Source of the DNA: Gavia stellata
Lineage: Eukaryota > Chordata > Aves > Gaviiformes > Gaviidae
Length of the DNA: 64,000 nt
Direction of reading: 5' to 3'
Assembly: GCF_030936135.1 (NCBI RefSeq)
Contig: NC_082595.1
Span: 106,309,334-106,373,333, forward strand
This document shows, in pieces, positions 38,759 to 52,200 of this stretch. The notes below the pieces were generated by a model. The model did not search any database, was not told the origin of the DNA, and saw only the letters and a list, made by a program, of their open reading frames with translations. Each line of letters begins with the position of its first letter. Position 1 is the stretch's first letter. The translations under genes and the position numbers were made by a program.

Positions 38759-41700
38759 GCACAAAAGAATGGGTCGTGTTCTCAATATTCATATTTGGTC
38801 CTTAGATCAGGTGTTGTGTGACCCCATTTTGCCAAGGGAGAAGTTAACCATGGTCAGAGAACACAGCTACCAGTGTGTAGACCTTCAAGCAAAAATCCAG
38901 GGTTATAGTCCTAATGCCGTAACTAATCATCCACATAAATGGCTGGACTGGTCAACTTTTATGAAAATCAAGTTATTGAAAACTTTCACTAAGATAAATA
39001 GCATGCATGGATTTTTTTAATAGAGTTAAAAAATACAATCATATGTAAGTCCCTGTAAAAAACATCTAGGCAGATCCACATTTGAAAGTATTAATGCCTT
39101 GCTACAGGAATGATTAGATTAATTAAAGGATTAAAATTCTGAATGGGTTTAGTATGAGCTGCGGATTGACCCAGTCCTGATTACACTCAGCCTGATGTGA
39201 CCAGCCACACAATCAGTAAAACATTTTCCCTTCTTTCCGAACGACTGCATCCTGACCAGGGAGCTACACAGCAGGACCGAAGTTGCAAACCAGTATCAGA
39301 CTTTCTCCATGGCAAACTTTTTTCTTTTTTTTTTTTTTTTCCTCTCTAAAGAACAGACACTGAGTTTTCAGCAGCTCTACCTGTGACCATTTCTGCTTCA
39401 GGGCTGGTGCCCACAGTGCAATACCTCCAGCGTTGCGTGATGCACTCAGACTCCCCACGCATCTCCCCCACAGAGGATGCCAGCCTTAGAGCTCTTCTTG
39501 GATACAATTACCCACCCTGGTTTTAGAAAAGGAGGATTCAGGTTTACATCCCATTCACTTCTTGAAGTTTTCCAAGAGAATTTACACACTGGAAGAAATT
39601 AGGACTGACTGACAGCAGTTAATCTAATCTCTGCAGAGAGGTGACTATTCTGTCATCAGATCAATTATATTTTAGGCATATTTCAGCTGAAGGTCGTGCT
39701 CATTTGGCTTACACAGCTTTCCTTCACATTTCTCACCTCCCTGCAAACCAGTATTCACAGAAGAGCTGGAAGCAACGACGGTGTTTCTCACTCAGCCAAT
39801 CTCCTGTCTCCCCTCTGGCTCTAAACTTCCATTTCCATAAAGGACGTTTATTTTTAAGAACCTCGTAGTAGCTCAAGCGGTCAGGAACACGTGCCAGCTA
39901 TTTATACAGCTCTTGAATTCAAGTAATTTTGGATTGTGACCAGCAAAAAGGGAAGCATTCCTTTAGAAGGAAGAAGTCATATATTCATCAGGAGCATCCC
40001 ATTTTGCATGCTTATTCCTCGTAAACCCTCCATAGTAAAGCGTCCTACACAGAGGCTGCCTTCTGCTGCTGCTAAACAACTGCAGAGCTCCAGCTTACCC
40101 AGGAGAGCAGCCTTTGGACAGCTCATCACCTTCTGCATCACCCTTCGCTTTCAGTTTCAGGCATCTGCTATCTCCCATCACCACACACCGAACCCCCAGA
40201 TGTCCCAAATGCTTTGGGACAAAGCTCCCCCATGCAAAGGTCTCCATGGTAGTACCAGCTAACGGACTTCCCACCTCTGCCCCACACCATGCTCCCACTT
40301 CTTTGCACCATCACAACCGATGTGGGCATCACCATGAAAAGGGACTGGTGCAGGTTAGAGCTGACCAACCCAAGAGGAGCCACACGACACAACGTGGGGC
40401 TGCGCAACCCAACGGGGAGCCGCACAACAGCACATACTCTCTTGAAGCAGCCTGATGGCCAAAACCCTGCATCCAGCTACAGTCTGGCTATCACGGCAGG
40501 TCCCAGATGGGGTTTTCAAGGGCTGGTTGCTGAAGCACAAAGCCTCCCATGAGCTAGTCAAAAAACCTAAAGATTTGTAGCTTTTTTTCTTTGCCAACAC
40601 AGCGATTGAGTTGTCTCGTATCTGTTTCAGATGACAACCACTAATTTTTACGAATTTCATTCCTGTACTTGCAGCTTAAGTCCCAGTAACCAAAAATTTT
40701 GTTTCGACTCTCCTTTTTTCTTGTGGGTTTTCACACACATTCATTACAGAAAGATGACCCAAATTCCTATTACTTTAACACAGCTTGTAACCTGAAGGAT
40801 GCATTTGTGTACTAAATTAATTCTTCTGTCTGCTAGCAAAAATGGAAATCAATACAAATTCAATACTACAACTCCTCTTCTGAAAGGAAGAGGACAGGTC
40901 AATCTACCTAGCTTACCAAAAAGAAGGTTGAAAGGTGACTTGACCAAATCTGAGAGGAGAAGGTTTTAGTTAATCTCAACAATTTCTTTTGGCCTAAAAA
41001 AGAAAAGCTTAAAATACAGTATCAGTGAACCTTTTCCCAAAAGCAGACATTTCCAAGACACTTATTGCTTGCCAGTTTGTTTTAAAAGTCAGTGGGAATT
41101 TCAGCGCACTTCAAAGTCAGCCTTCAAGTCTTGTCTTCAACAGATCTTGGCAGATCCTAACACACATTATACTCTAGTAGCTTTACAGCTTACTGATAAA
41201 AAGGTCAAAAATCCTCTATTCTACTGGCCTATTCCTGCTATGCCCAGCAGCACCTATACTTGCCGTACGGGAAGATAGAGAGGATTTCTGCTGTACCTCT
41301 CGAGCTGGCTATAGACGAACAACCTGGGAGGTTTTCACCTACACCACAACAGAACAAAGATTGGATGAGTGAGTGTCATGACCCAGAAAAAATGAATCCC
41401 TTACTGTGGAAATAGCGATTGCCAAGAGACGCAGCAGTGTGATGGATCCAACGTGATTTAAACAAGCAAGTGGTACCATAAGTCTAGTTCTGCTCTCTCG
41501 TACCACAAGAAGTCAGAATTAACTACTGATGTCAGTGGAGTATTTCTGGAAGAAAAACACTCTAAGAGCAAGGATGGGGGCCAAAGGTACTACTAATGAA
41601 TAGCAGAGTTTATTAAAAAGCTTGGCACCGATGCAAGTATACTGATGCAATTACCCCACCTTCCTTTTCCTTACAATTGCCATTGAAGAGCCAGCCAAAG

Positions 41701-42659
41701 CAGAGAGCTCTGCCTGGGGGTGGCCACCTAAAATACTAGAAAAATCGCATTTGACCACTGATAACAATATTGCAATGGAAAAAAAGGCCTGGGAGAGTTA
41801 TCGAGTGTTAAGGCCAGAAGAGACCGTTTCACAGGCTGGAGAATTGCTTTCACACCACTGTACAGATTCTAGTAATTAGTGTTTACCAAAAGCCTGAGTT
41901 AACAATGCCAGAGAAAGGAAAACCCACTGCTTCTCAAAATACTTTGTTCCACTACCAACTTACCCTTCTTAAGGAAGGGTATTTGAAGCTGAATAAATTC
42001 CAGCTGAATATAGCTCGATCTTCCAAAAGCCCTGTTCCCTGAGCAGAGACAATGCAGCATGAATAAGTAAATTATAAAACTCAGCTTACATTCCCCAAGG
42101 GTCGGAATGATCTTTCTAATCAATCCGTTGTTCAACACTTAATCTTCAAAAAACCCAAAGAGATGATTTATTACTGGTCTCAACCTGAAACAAAAGTACC
42201 CAAAGGGTACACATACATCTCTCATCTGGGTTGAAGAGCTATAATTAAACACTGATGCTTAAGCAAGCAAGAGAGCACTGGGCTTTTCAAGTTTAGCACC
42301 ACTAAGCAAACAAAAATGCAATTCCATTTACTGGCTGCAGTTCAGTAAATAAATTAACCTAAGACGACTTTTTCCAGTTGTGAAAAAGAACGACCTTAGC
42401 ACATGGCTGCCGTAATTAGTGACAGATGAGCTATTTCTGTAAAACCAGAGAGACATGCACCTTCTCCCCAAGCTTGAAAGAAGCCTTAAGGTGTCACTTG
42501 AAGTCGGGCTGGGTTTCAGATACGATGGGAACCTGAGGCCCCGAAGGTACATGGTGTCCAACCAAATTTGACCTGAAACGTATATTGCATGTAAACAACT
42601 TTACAGATTTTGCACCATTAGAAAGGTTTCTCTGTTACATCCAGATGGAAGCCATACAA
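38759..42659. other. Intergenic sequence, no gene seen
   Basis: It contains a T-rich homopolymer at 39318-39340 and a GC-richer stretch at 40040-40550 with overlapping chance open frames on both strands. Bases 40370-40430 carry loosely repeated GGAGCCACACGACACAACG-like units. No gene is supported. Confidence 0.45.
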
Positions 42660-43156
42660 GGGCCCCTCACTACAAGAAGGACACTGAGGTGCTGGAGCGT
42701 GTCCAGAGAAGGGCGACGAAGCTGGTGAGGGGTCTGGAGCACAAGTCTGATGAGGAGCGGCTGAGGGAGCTGGGGTTGTTCAGTCTGGAGAAGAGGAGGC
42801 TGAGGGGAGACCTCATCGCTCTCTACAACTACCTGAAAGGGGGTTGCAGAGAGGTGGGTGTTGGTCTCTTCTCCCAAGTGACGAGTGACAGGACAAGAGG
42901 AAATGGCCTCAAGTTGTGCCAGGGGAGGTTTAGGCTGGATATTAGGAAAAATTTCTTTCCTGAGAGAGTGGTGAAGCATTGGAAGAGGCTGCTCAGGGAG
43001 GTGGTGGAGTCACCATCCCTGGAGGTGTCCAAGGAACATGTGGACGTGGCATTGCAGGACATGGTTTAGTGGACATGGTGGTGTTAGCTGATGGTTGGAC
43101 TTGATGATCTTACAGGTCTTTTCCAACCTTAGTGATTCACAGAATCACAGAATCAG
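42660..43156 (+). mobile_element. CR1 LINE, 5'-truncated copy (plus orientation)
   Basis: It starts inside ORF2 at GGCCCCTCACTACAAGAAGG. The plus strand encodes the reverse transcriptase C-terminus ([49 protein letters not shown]) over 126 codons, followed by the 3' UTR with GGACTTGATGATCTTACAGG. The end is unusual: after CCAACCTTAGTGATTC the sequence continues ACAGAATCACAGAATCAG, the reverse complement of the expected terminal repeats. Confidence 0.95.
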
Positions 43157-46100
43157 TTTGTGTGAAAAACATCTAACTAGCGTTCAGAGCAAAACCACGG
43201 AAAGATTTTATTACATCAAAAGATAACAGAAAATTTAAAATTACATACAACTCCAATGGCATCTGATATTGATTATATCCCTCTTGGGAGAATGAAAACA
43301 AAAAAATTCTGGTTCATAGTGCAGCATATGTTAGAAAACGTAAACTAAGTCATCAGCATTACTCTGCCTACAGGACACAAATGGGACATCTGTCCTAGGG
43401 GTCAGGGAGAGGTAATACTCTTGGTTTTATAATTTTGACCTGATGGCATTCACAGACATGCTGAAAATATATTCACATAGGACTACTAGCCTAAACAAAA
43501 CCACCATTGAGACTGGAGCCAGAGAAGGAGGCAGTGCTCCCAGGGGCTCTCTCCCAGGAGCACACCCACCAGAGATTTTAGGTACATCTTCACTGTGGGG
43601 GCAGAGGTGAAAAAGTGCTGCATATCCAAAGCTGCGCTTTCCTCCCATATCCTGGAATGAGATTTAACTTCGGGAGGGACATTTCCCTACAAACCCTGCT
43701 TATCTAGCAACACGTACCGTTAACACCTAAAGCCAAGCAGACTGACCACAGGGCATCACGACACTTCTCAGGGGGGCAAACCAGCGAGCCAGACCCACAG
43801 CCACGCAATGCCTTTGCGAAGGACCATGGGTCAAGCGCCCACTGGTTCTTGGAGCTGTGGAAGCAGGCTTGGAAGCATGCCTGGAGCTAGCAGTGCCAAG
43901 CCTCGCAGTGCTGGTGAGCGTCTACCGCAAGCACATTTTATGGGGCAGCCCAGCAGCCTTGTTAACAGCCTGCCAAGACTCTGCTGGTTTGGCATCTTCC
44001 CCTCTTTCAATTCACCAACCGTGAAGGAGATGCCTGTGCTAGATAGAAAAAGAGGGGGGAAATTGCCTGGCTCTGGAAAGGCAATGTAAAACTTGAGGTA
44101 TTTGAGGTAAATTAATGTTCTGCTCAAGAACTTGTTTTGGTGTCAAACTTGACACAAGAAAATTCAATTTTACCTGCCTGGCCAAGGAGCTGTCTCAGAG
44201 ACATCCGAGATGTCTCTACACTTGGCCACAGAACCAAGACTGGAAGTCTATGGGAAAAAAAATGGGTTGTCCCATTAAGCGTGACACCTCGTGATGAGCA
44301 GCACTTGGGGTTTTCAAGACTGACCACTTTGCAGGGTGGAACAGCTCCAAAACAAGCTCCTGCACATCAAGGGGTCTATCTGACCCATTCAACACTGATG
44401 TTATTAAGCTGTTGCTACTTTAATAATTTGGGAAACCGGCAGAATTCCAACTCTAGTGATTTCTTTTTTTCCCCTGCTCCCCCCCCCAGCTGCAATTAGA
44501 ACTGGGCCATCAGCCCATGGCATTTAAATAAATACCAGTTCAGAACCCAGAGGACAGCTATAGCTTTCAGCTCTCAAAAACATTTATTCATTAAATGCCC
44601 CTGGTTAGTTTAATTTTGGGGTATTAAAAAAATAAAACTTCAGTGCTCATCCTCATCCTCTACCATTAACTGGTTCTCTGTAAGACCCCAGTTATTTTTA
44701 AATAGGTAAATGATCATAAAACACAGGGTAAAAACACTCTGCTGTGTGCCAGCTTCTGAAAATAAGCACCCTACTTCAAACACCCTTTGATACACGGCTT
44801 AGATACTTTTCTCAGCATACTGCAGATGAAACAGATTCCTTTTGCAGTGCTGTTGCCTGGGCAAGACTCCTGCTGAATCTCCTGGGAATTTGGAAGGGAT
44901 ATGTATGATCCAGGACGTCTCATCCAAGACTGTCTATAAATCCACAGTTGTAATGGACTGCGGTTTAACTTGCACATGTGTGTACACATGAGAGAAGGGC
45001 AAGGCACTAGGTTGAAGCCAGTTCTCTTAAATTTTCAGGTGCTATAAAAAAAAAATCACAACATTTCATTAATAAAATTTCACTGTTAACAGTAAAACAA
45101 ATGAACAAAAAAAATACCAGCTGAGTTAAATGCTATCCCATGCAGAAGACTGGTGGGAAACAGACGTCTTTTTAAATATATTGCAGCAAATTCAGGTGCA
45201 AAGCAGTTGTTTTCTCCACACTGCAAACTGCACGATGTGGTCCCCTTCCTTCAGAGGCAACAGAGGTACCTGTACGAGGGTGCACGGCTGCAGAGGAGAC
45301 ATGCTGAACACTGACCAACACCTTCACCTGACACTACGCATCCTATGTCAATCTTTGAACTATTCTTTAAAATACAGTAGCCGAATCATAAATCGTGTGT
45401 GCAATACCACAGTGAAATAAACTCCTCAAGCATGAGAGACACATAGCTCTGATACTGCATTGAAAAAGGCCATGCAGGGGCTTGGAGGAGATGCTACTGA
45501 TGCTAAAAAAGGTTTAACAGAGACGACTCCAAGATACATGTAACTTATTAAGGGGGGGAAAGGGAAGGAAAGAAAAAAAACCCTCTAAGCGCTTCAAGGA
45601 GAGAAAGAAGCTAAAGCACAAAAGATGCTGCTTGACACTAAGAAGCAGACTTTGGGGTAACGGTCTTTTTAAATTTACATTACAGCGCCACGTAAGCCCA
45701 ATTTTATCTCTATTTGATGAAAGCTCTCCAACGTGCAAACGTGCTGTATGAAAGGAGCAGGGATAGACTGTAGTCTTCTAACAAAGAGACTATGAGGAAA
45801 GAAGATAGGAGAGGAAAACGCAAGGAAGCAAGAGTCCTGGGGACAAGAACTGTCTCATGGCCCAGGAAAGAGCTCTGCCCTCCAGATCAGCCCCTCCAGA
45901 GCCCCAGCTTCTGCCCCCAAGACATCGGGCTGTGGGATTTTCCATAGTACGTTTCACATGCCCAACATCCCACAGTTCATCTGCCAGGGTATTTTTCTCC
46001 CTCTTCAGTAAAGGGGTGCTGATGACAAAATAGTATTATTTTTATTAAATCTTCTGTATTTCAAATGTATGTGAAATGACAGGGGGAAGAGTGATTTCTG

Positions 46101-47587
46101 ACCTGAGTAATACCAGCCAATTTCAAAGGGCATTTATCCTCCTCTGCCAAAGAAAGTAGATAAGGACCACTGATTAGAAACAATGACAAAATTTCAACTT
46201 TATTTCCATTTGAAAGCATCGATTTGTTCTGACAAGAGACAATAACATTTTTATCAAAGCTTTCATTAGAAAGGGTTTCTCAGGCCAAGGACTCATTTTC
46301 TAATGAAACCAGAGACACCATCTCACATGGAAGAACCATTTCCTTTGTTAGCACATTACATGGGAGATCTCCATCCACTTGATTCAACTCTGAAGCATAT
46401 TCAAAGCTTGCTTTCTCACATCTAAAGAGGGAAACTAATTATTTCAGAGTGCTCTTTCTTGTTTATGTCTGTCATCATCTTGCAGGACTAGAAAAAGAAC
46501 AAAAATTCTGTCCTGACGGACCAAAAAAGGTCTTTTTACAATTCCTCTTACACACAAACACTGAGATGGAGGGAACAACTATTGAGATGGAGAGAACAGC
46601 TGTAATGCAGAAATAGAGTTACCTTGTCCATCAGTCTGGGAGGACAGGTGGAAATGATGAATACAGTGCCACCCAATAGAATCACTTGTCATTAAGGACA
46701 GCCAAGACCAGCTAGGTAACACTCAATATTTGGACATCACATTAAAAATTAAATAATTTTAGAACAGCCCCACACGCTGCACAGTTCCTTATTGCACTGA
46801 CATGAAGAAAAAAAGAAAGAAACTGAAGCACTGAAACGGCAAACGAGGACAAACTCTCCTCACAGCAGTTTTCGCAAAGGTAAGAAACAACCTTTATGTA
46901 TCAGAGTGTTTCCTCCAAGGGTTGCAGCAACACTGATGGTTTCCTGCTCCTGACAGCAGGTTCAGGGCATTTTCTCTTCTGGTTTTCACGATGCTTCCCG
47001 TGGTCGTGCTCCAAGACAGTGCTGTCCACGCTCCGAGCTGGTCAGCCACTTCGGCTCACCTCAAACCGGGATTTCTGGGTAAGAAGTGCTGCTTTTCCTC
47101 TCACTGGTCAGATCCACTGAAGACAACTGTCCACTGCTAGGACTAGGAGAAAATAAATCAGCAGGTCAGATTAGATATATCATCCGTGTAGGCGGAGGTC
47201 CTGTTTCAAACAGGAGGTGCCTCAGAGTCCTGTGAGAAATGCCACGAGATGGTCATCTTAAAGTCTGACCCAGAAGAAAGGCTCTTACGAGTCTGGAGAA
47301 ACTAGGAGACCTGAACCAGGAGTCTGTATAACCCTTCTAGATGTTTTATGTACTCACCATTAAAACCCCAGACACACAGCCTCATTCTGAAGCTCTCTGA
47401 AAAAAGATTTGTATTATTTTTTTTTTTAACAATCATTTCAGGTGTGACAAACTTTTCCAGCTCTCATGAGTTGAGTTCCATATTTACACCCAAGTTTACA
47501 GAAGTGGATGACTAATATTTTCCCCCTCTTTGTTATGCACTGGTAAACACCTACACGTGGTCTCTTCCATCCAGGAGTGTGAAAACA
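43157..47587. other. Intergenic sequence, no gene seen
   Basis: No gene, RNA gene or clear repeat was recognised. Open frames of 70 to 120 codons (for example 44137-44499 plus) lack family features. This stretch lies downstream of the ADGRF gene and may include its 3' UTR. Confidence 0.4.
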
Positions 47588-47807
47588 TCAACCCAAGTTC
47601 TTAGGAACATGCAGCCATGGTTTCCACATCAATATTTGCCCAGTGAAATCACTTAATACTTTTACTAAGTGTTGCTGAGTCATGGGATCAGTGATATTTC
47701 CATCCCTCATTCCCAGAGTATTGTGTTGGTGGTGACCTGGGAGAACTTCAACTTTCAAACTTTCAATCCTGACGTAAAGCCCGATAAGAGGTTTCACCTC
47801 TTCACTG
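47588..47807 (-). other. Weak candidate for a terminal ADGRF exon or an unrelated open frame
   Basis: On the minus strand a good acceptor (TTCCTGCTTTTACAG) precedes an open frame of about 73 codons that begins in phase 0 with IQDPNNSEEVKPLIG and ends in TGA. Phase 0 is what the last resolved ADGRF exon requires. The encoded tail does not resemble the short tails I know from ADGRF2/4 and is longer than expected, so this is only a candidate. Confidence 0.2.
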
Positions 47808-47930
47808 TTATTTGGATCCTGGATCTGTAAAAGCAGGAATTGTAATCTCAGTTTATTAAATTTGGAGCCGTCTCAAGCGCTTCCTTTCTCTTTTTCCTCT
47901 GTTAGGTAGGAAACAGTTAATTTTAGCAGA

Positions 47931-48036
47931 GGTTTTGGGGTTGGTCTTTTTGTTTGTTTTTAGGTTTTTAGGTTATGTTTTGTTGCGAGGGGGGTTTTGT
48001 GTGGGTTTTTTGGGTGGTTTTTTTGCTTTGTTTTAA
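47931..48036 (+). repeat. GT-rich low-complexity tract
   Basis: The plus strand is almost purely G and T over about 100 bases, with TTTTGTTTG, TTTTTAGG and GGGTGGTTTTTTT-like units and one GGGGGG run. Confidence 0.85.
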
Positions 48037-49223
48037 GAGAGCACCTTCTGCACTGCATTTAAACTTAGCACCTAACAGCTAAGCTGGATGCAACTGAAGT
48101 CTGAATTGGAGAAGAAGGATGCAGAAGAATCCGAAGTTGCTCAAACATGCAGCCTCTCTTGCCCCAGATGACCCAAAGCACACCAGGCAATGCTGCTAGC
48201 AGAGGTATAGTTTCCATAACCCCTCTGTTTTTTTCCTCGTAAACCAAGTACATTTGGACACATTGTCACTGAACGACACTCTGCAGCTTTCAATACTAGA
48301 ATCAGGACTGATTAATAGACTGTAGAAAAGCAAGGAAATAACTTTATTTTTCCAAAGTCCAAACTGAACTGACACAGTTTCTTTTGGTGGATAGCAAGAG
48401 CACTGCAGACAATTCTTGTGAGACAGCTAAAGGGGATTCCCTTGTATAAATATAGCATGAAACCATTAAAGCTTTGGTACCAAAAGCAATCTAACAAACA
48501 GCAGATAAAAGTTTTCCAGCAGAGGTAGGAAACACTAAGTGATGCCAACACATCAATTCTGCTAACGTTTTCCTAGGAAGCCTCTGAAACAGTTGTTTCC
48601 TTAAGGTTTAAACATTTCCTTTTAATGAATTGCCCTATTTAAAAAACCCTCAAGCTCTTACGAGTACACAACATTGATTACCACCAAAGGTACTGGCTGG
48701 GCTATGAGTGGTTTCCATCCTAAGCTGATGTTCAGCTGGAAGCAGAACAATCCTCTGACATCCTAAAGCAGCCCTGCTGTCATACAGATCCATATTTTTG
48801 TGAAGGCGGCAAACAGGTCATTACATTGGGATTTTGGACTCTTAATTCTGTTCCTTACTTAGTCAGTAACCTTAAAGTAGATCTATTTTACAGATGGGGA
48901 AAAAAAAGTCATAGGCATTCTCTATCTAAAGCGCTTATCAACAGGTGAAGAGATTAGTTTAAAATACCATTTTCAATTTTGTAACAACAGTGGTAGGTTA
49001 CGTAGCGGTCATGAAAATCTACAGGTTGCCACTTCCAATATTTAGAAGCTTAATATCCTCAACATACTTTTAAGATACTTGTATTTCCTTCAGCAAGCAC
49101 TTGCCTTAGAAAAATGTTAAGCTAGGTAGGATTTAGTGGGTGGTTCCATTTTTTCCATGTATAAATAAGAAGGTGTGTAAATTGGTAAATTAAGCCATTA
49201 AGGGGAAAAAAAAAAATCTTTAC

Positions 49224-49283
49224 CTTTGCCAGACTACACTTCCGCTTTGATGAAAGGCAGTTCATCTTTAAGGTTTCTCTCGT
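49224..49283 (-). CDS. ADGRF4: ADGRF4-like exon: cytoplasmic tail
   Basis: 60 nt, phase 0 at both ends, acceptor after TTTAAATCTACAG and donor GTAAAG. It codes TRETLKMNCLSSKRKCSLAK, a basic juxtamembrane tail matching in position and length the K/R-x-A-L-x-x-x-x-L-S-x-x-x family pattern. At least one more exon with the stop codon must follow to the left. Confidence 0.75.
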
Positions 49284-52200
49284 CTGTAGATTTAAAAAAA
49301 AAGAATTAAGGGAACAGTTTCTCAGAGCGTAGAAAATGTGCATATAATCCAGAATAAGTGTTGAAGTGACCCACGTACCTTTCTGTCCAGAAGTGTCCCA
49401 AACAACAGGATGAAGAACCCCTAAAAAATTGCAAAACCAGTTAACAAAACCAGCATAACCACATGATGTTTCTTAAATGCTTCTGGATGTTATTTCCTTA
49501 AGGATATGTAAAATAATGTTTTTGTCAGCGTAACAGATCTCATCACTTATGACTCAGATAACAGCAATGAGTTTATCCACCCAGGTCACACAGGCTCTCT
49601 GGGAATGTCAAGAATGGGTACATAACCCATGCTAATTCTCATTACGAACTGGACTGATGGGTTACATACCAGGACTTTCTCAACCCACCTACTAGTAGCA
49701 GTATTAGCCAAGAAGAGCTAAGGCAGACTGAGTATACAACAGCATGTCAGGTAACATTGGATGTTTAGACTCATGAGTCTAAACAAAACCATCTTCCATG
49801 GCAAGTGAGAATTTTCTGTGTATTTGTTAAGTGATGAGACATCTTTACAGTTACTGGACATTAACCACTGTATTTTACTTTTAACATAAATTCGTCATCT
49901 TAATTCTTCATTACACTTTACACCAACTGGTTTGTTCCATTACCCATCTGCATCCACTAGGTCAATGCAGGGTGCCTAGAGCATGTGCCATGTAAAATAC
50001 TTGAGTCGAAAGGAAAGCTTAGGTCCTGTTTTCCATGCACAACGCATGCTGCCAGCCCCTCTTTGATCTGCTACCTTTTCCCAGGCTCGAAGTCTGAGCA
50101 CACACTATTCCCAGTCTTGCAGAGTTTACCTGGAAGGCGTTCAGTAGTGCAAATGTAACATGGAATGCCAGAGAGCGACTGTCAACAATCGTTGCTAATC
50201 CAAACCCCCAGGTGAGACCCAGAAGAGGTGTCAGAAGGGCCACATTTTTGCTAATTCGGATCATGTTGCTCAAATCTTCTGACTTGCAACCTTCTCCAAC
50301 GGAGGATCTCCCAGTCTTCACCACAACCACTGCCACCACCGCCACATTCACAACAATGATGCTCAGAGCAGGTACGACAAAGGCCAAAAGGGCTTTCGTC
50401 TCATACCAGTTGAGCCAGCAGGCTCCACTCCTTAAATAGCCATTTTTTGGTTCAGTAATAGCAACAGTGAGGATAGATATGACCAAGGGACATCCATATC
50501 CAATAGAGAATGCTGTAGCTATGAATACACATCTTGTTATCTTAAAAAAAATTAATAATAATCCATAGAGAATCAAGAGGCCCAGAGTAAACATCCAAAA
50601 AAACAAGGCAAGATAGAAAAAGTGAAGGAAAAAAGTGGCTGCTACACACAACTGGTAGTTTAGGGCTGTATTGTGCACAATAGCCGCCAAGATGAACAAA
50701 ACATCAGCAAAGAGAAGCGATGTAGCAATGTTGACCAAACAAAAATGGCGCATGTAGGTTATTTCAGTTTTTGTAACATGATGCCAGACAACAGACTCGA
50801 TGATAAGGCAGAGAACCAAGCTGAAAATGGAAAGGCCTATCCCTACACGTGTAATGTAATCCAGCACTACATTTCGCAGCATGGCGGGGGACATCAAAAT
50901 GGAGAAGGATTTGAATGTCCGATGGTGATGCCTGCAGATGCAAACAACACTGCTGATGTTGTCCGACTTCATTGTGCATGCCCTGTTATCCCATCTCCTT
51001 TCAGTGGAGTGCCACCCAACACACTGAGCCTTGACGCTCTCCAGTTTATTCACCTTTTCAAAGGTGAGCAAAATACGCCGGAGCTCTTCTGGAAGAGACA
51101 CCGATAACACCATTCCATTCACAAAACCAGGGTCCAACCGGCTGGTTTCTATAATGGCTCCGAGCGTTGGAAATGCAATGCTAATGGCTTTAGAAGTCTC
51201 AGGTAACTTCAAAAGCTCTTCTTCTGGAATGACCACATGCCCAGTGATATTCCCGGTGTTACTGAACTCCATAGAAAAATCAAAGCTCTTCCCTGAAGTG
51301 TTTTTATGTATGCTGTAGCCTTTTGTAGAGATGAAATGTTCCTGTATACTTTCCGACCCATTCCTTAGCAGAAGTTTCCCAGCAAATAAATTCACCGAGT
51401 CCAGTAATATCGAAACGGCATTTCTGTCCCTTACAAAAGCCCAATTGGAAATGATGGAGCTGTTCAGAATATGATTTGCTATCCTGCTGTAACTCTGAAA
51501 CAAACAAGAAAAAAGTAAGTTCTTTTTTATGTTAAAAGAAAACAACTATTATTCCACTGGCAGAGCCTCCAGAATGGCTCATTTAATTTAAGAGTGATTT
51601 CTGTAAAGGGAATATTTTTCTTTGACAATGAACAGGTTCCCATGACCCATCCCAGTCAAACCCAAACATCTCATGGGCACGGTCACTACCAGAACTGTCC
51701 TATCCTCTTCACATCATAGCTCAAAAGGTGATTGGAGAAGCAAGCATAAAGCAAAAGTCAGGACATTAAGTTCTGTTCGAGACGCTGACCTGCCATGCAG
51801 GTCTGCTTTACATCAACTTCCCTGTATTTCTTCCCCCACCTCTCCGATTTCTGAGTTCATCAGGGAAAGATTTCAGTTTCCATTGTGCTACACATGACAA
51901 CACAGCTGCAGGTCAGCATCTCCACGGCTGCCTTCCCTACGGTGTCATACTTTCAAAACAAATTCTTCCTTGTACTGCTCTCCCACGTCTACAACAGCAG
52001 TTCCTGTGAACTTTTGCTTTTAAAGAAAGTGAATTCCAGAGTATTTTCACCATACGTGAACAGGTCAAACAGTTTCTCTGACAACAAAACACGGCCCTCT
52101 GGAAAATCTTTCCACGTGATCTCCATGTGATTTGCAGCCACCCCCTTCATTGAATAGTGGCTATAAGGACACAACACTGTATGGATGCTCTGGCAAGCTC

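Noticed and set aside
48065-48253. Candidate terminal ADGRF exon starting RGYGNYTSASS
   Set aside because: The preceding AAAAAAACAG lacks a pyrimidine tract, so it is a poor acceptor.
50212-51318. Plus-strand frames opposite the large ADGRF exon
   Set aside because: They are shadows of the receptor frame, with composition dictated by its antisense codons.
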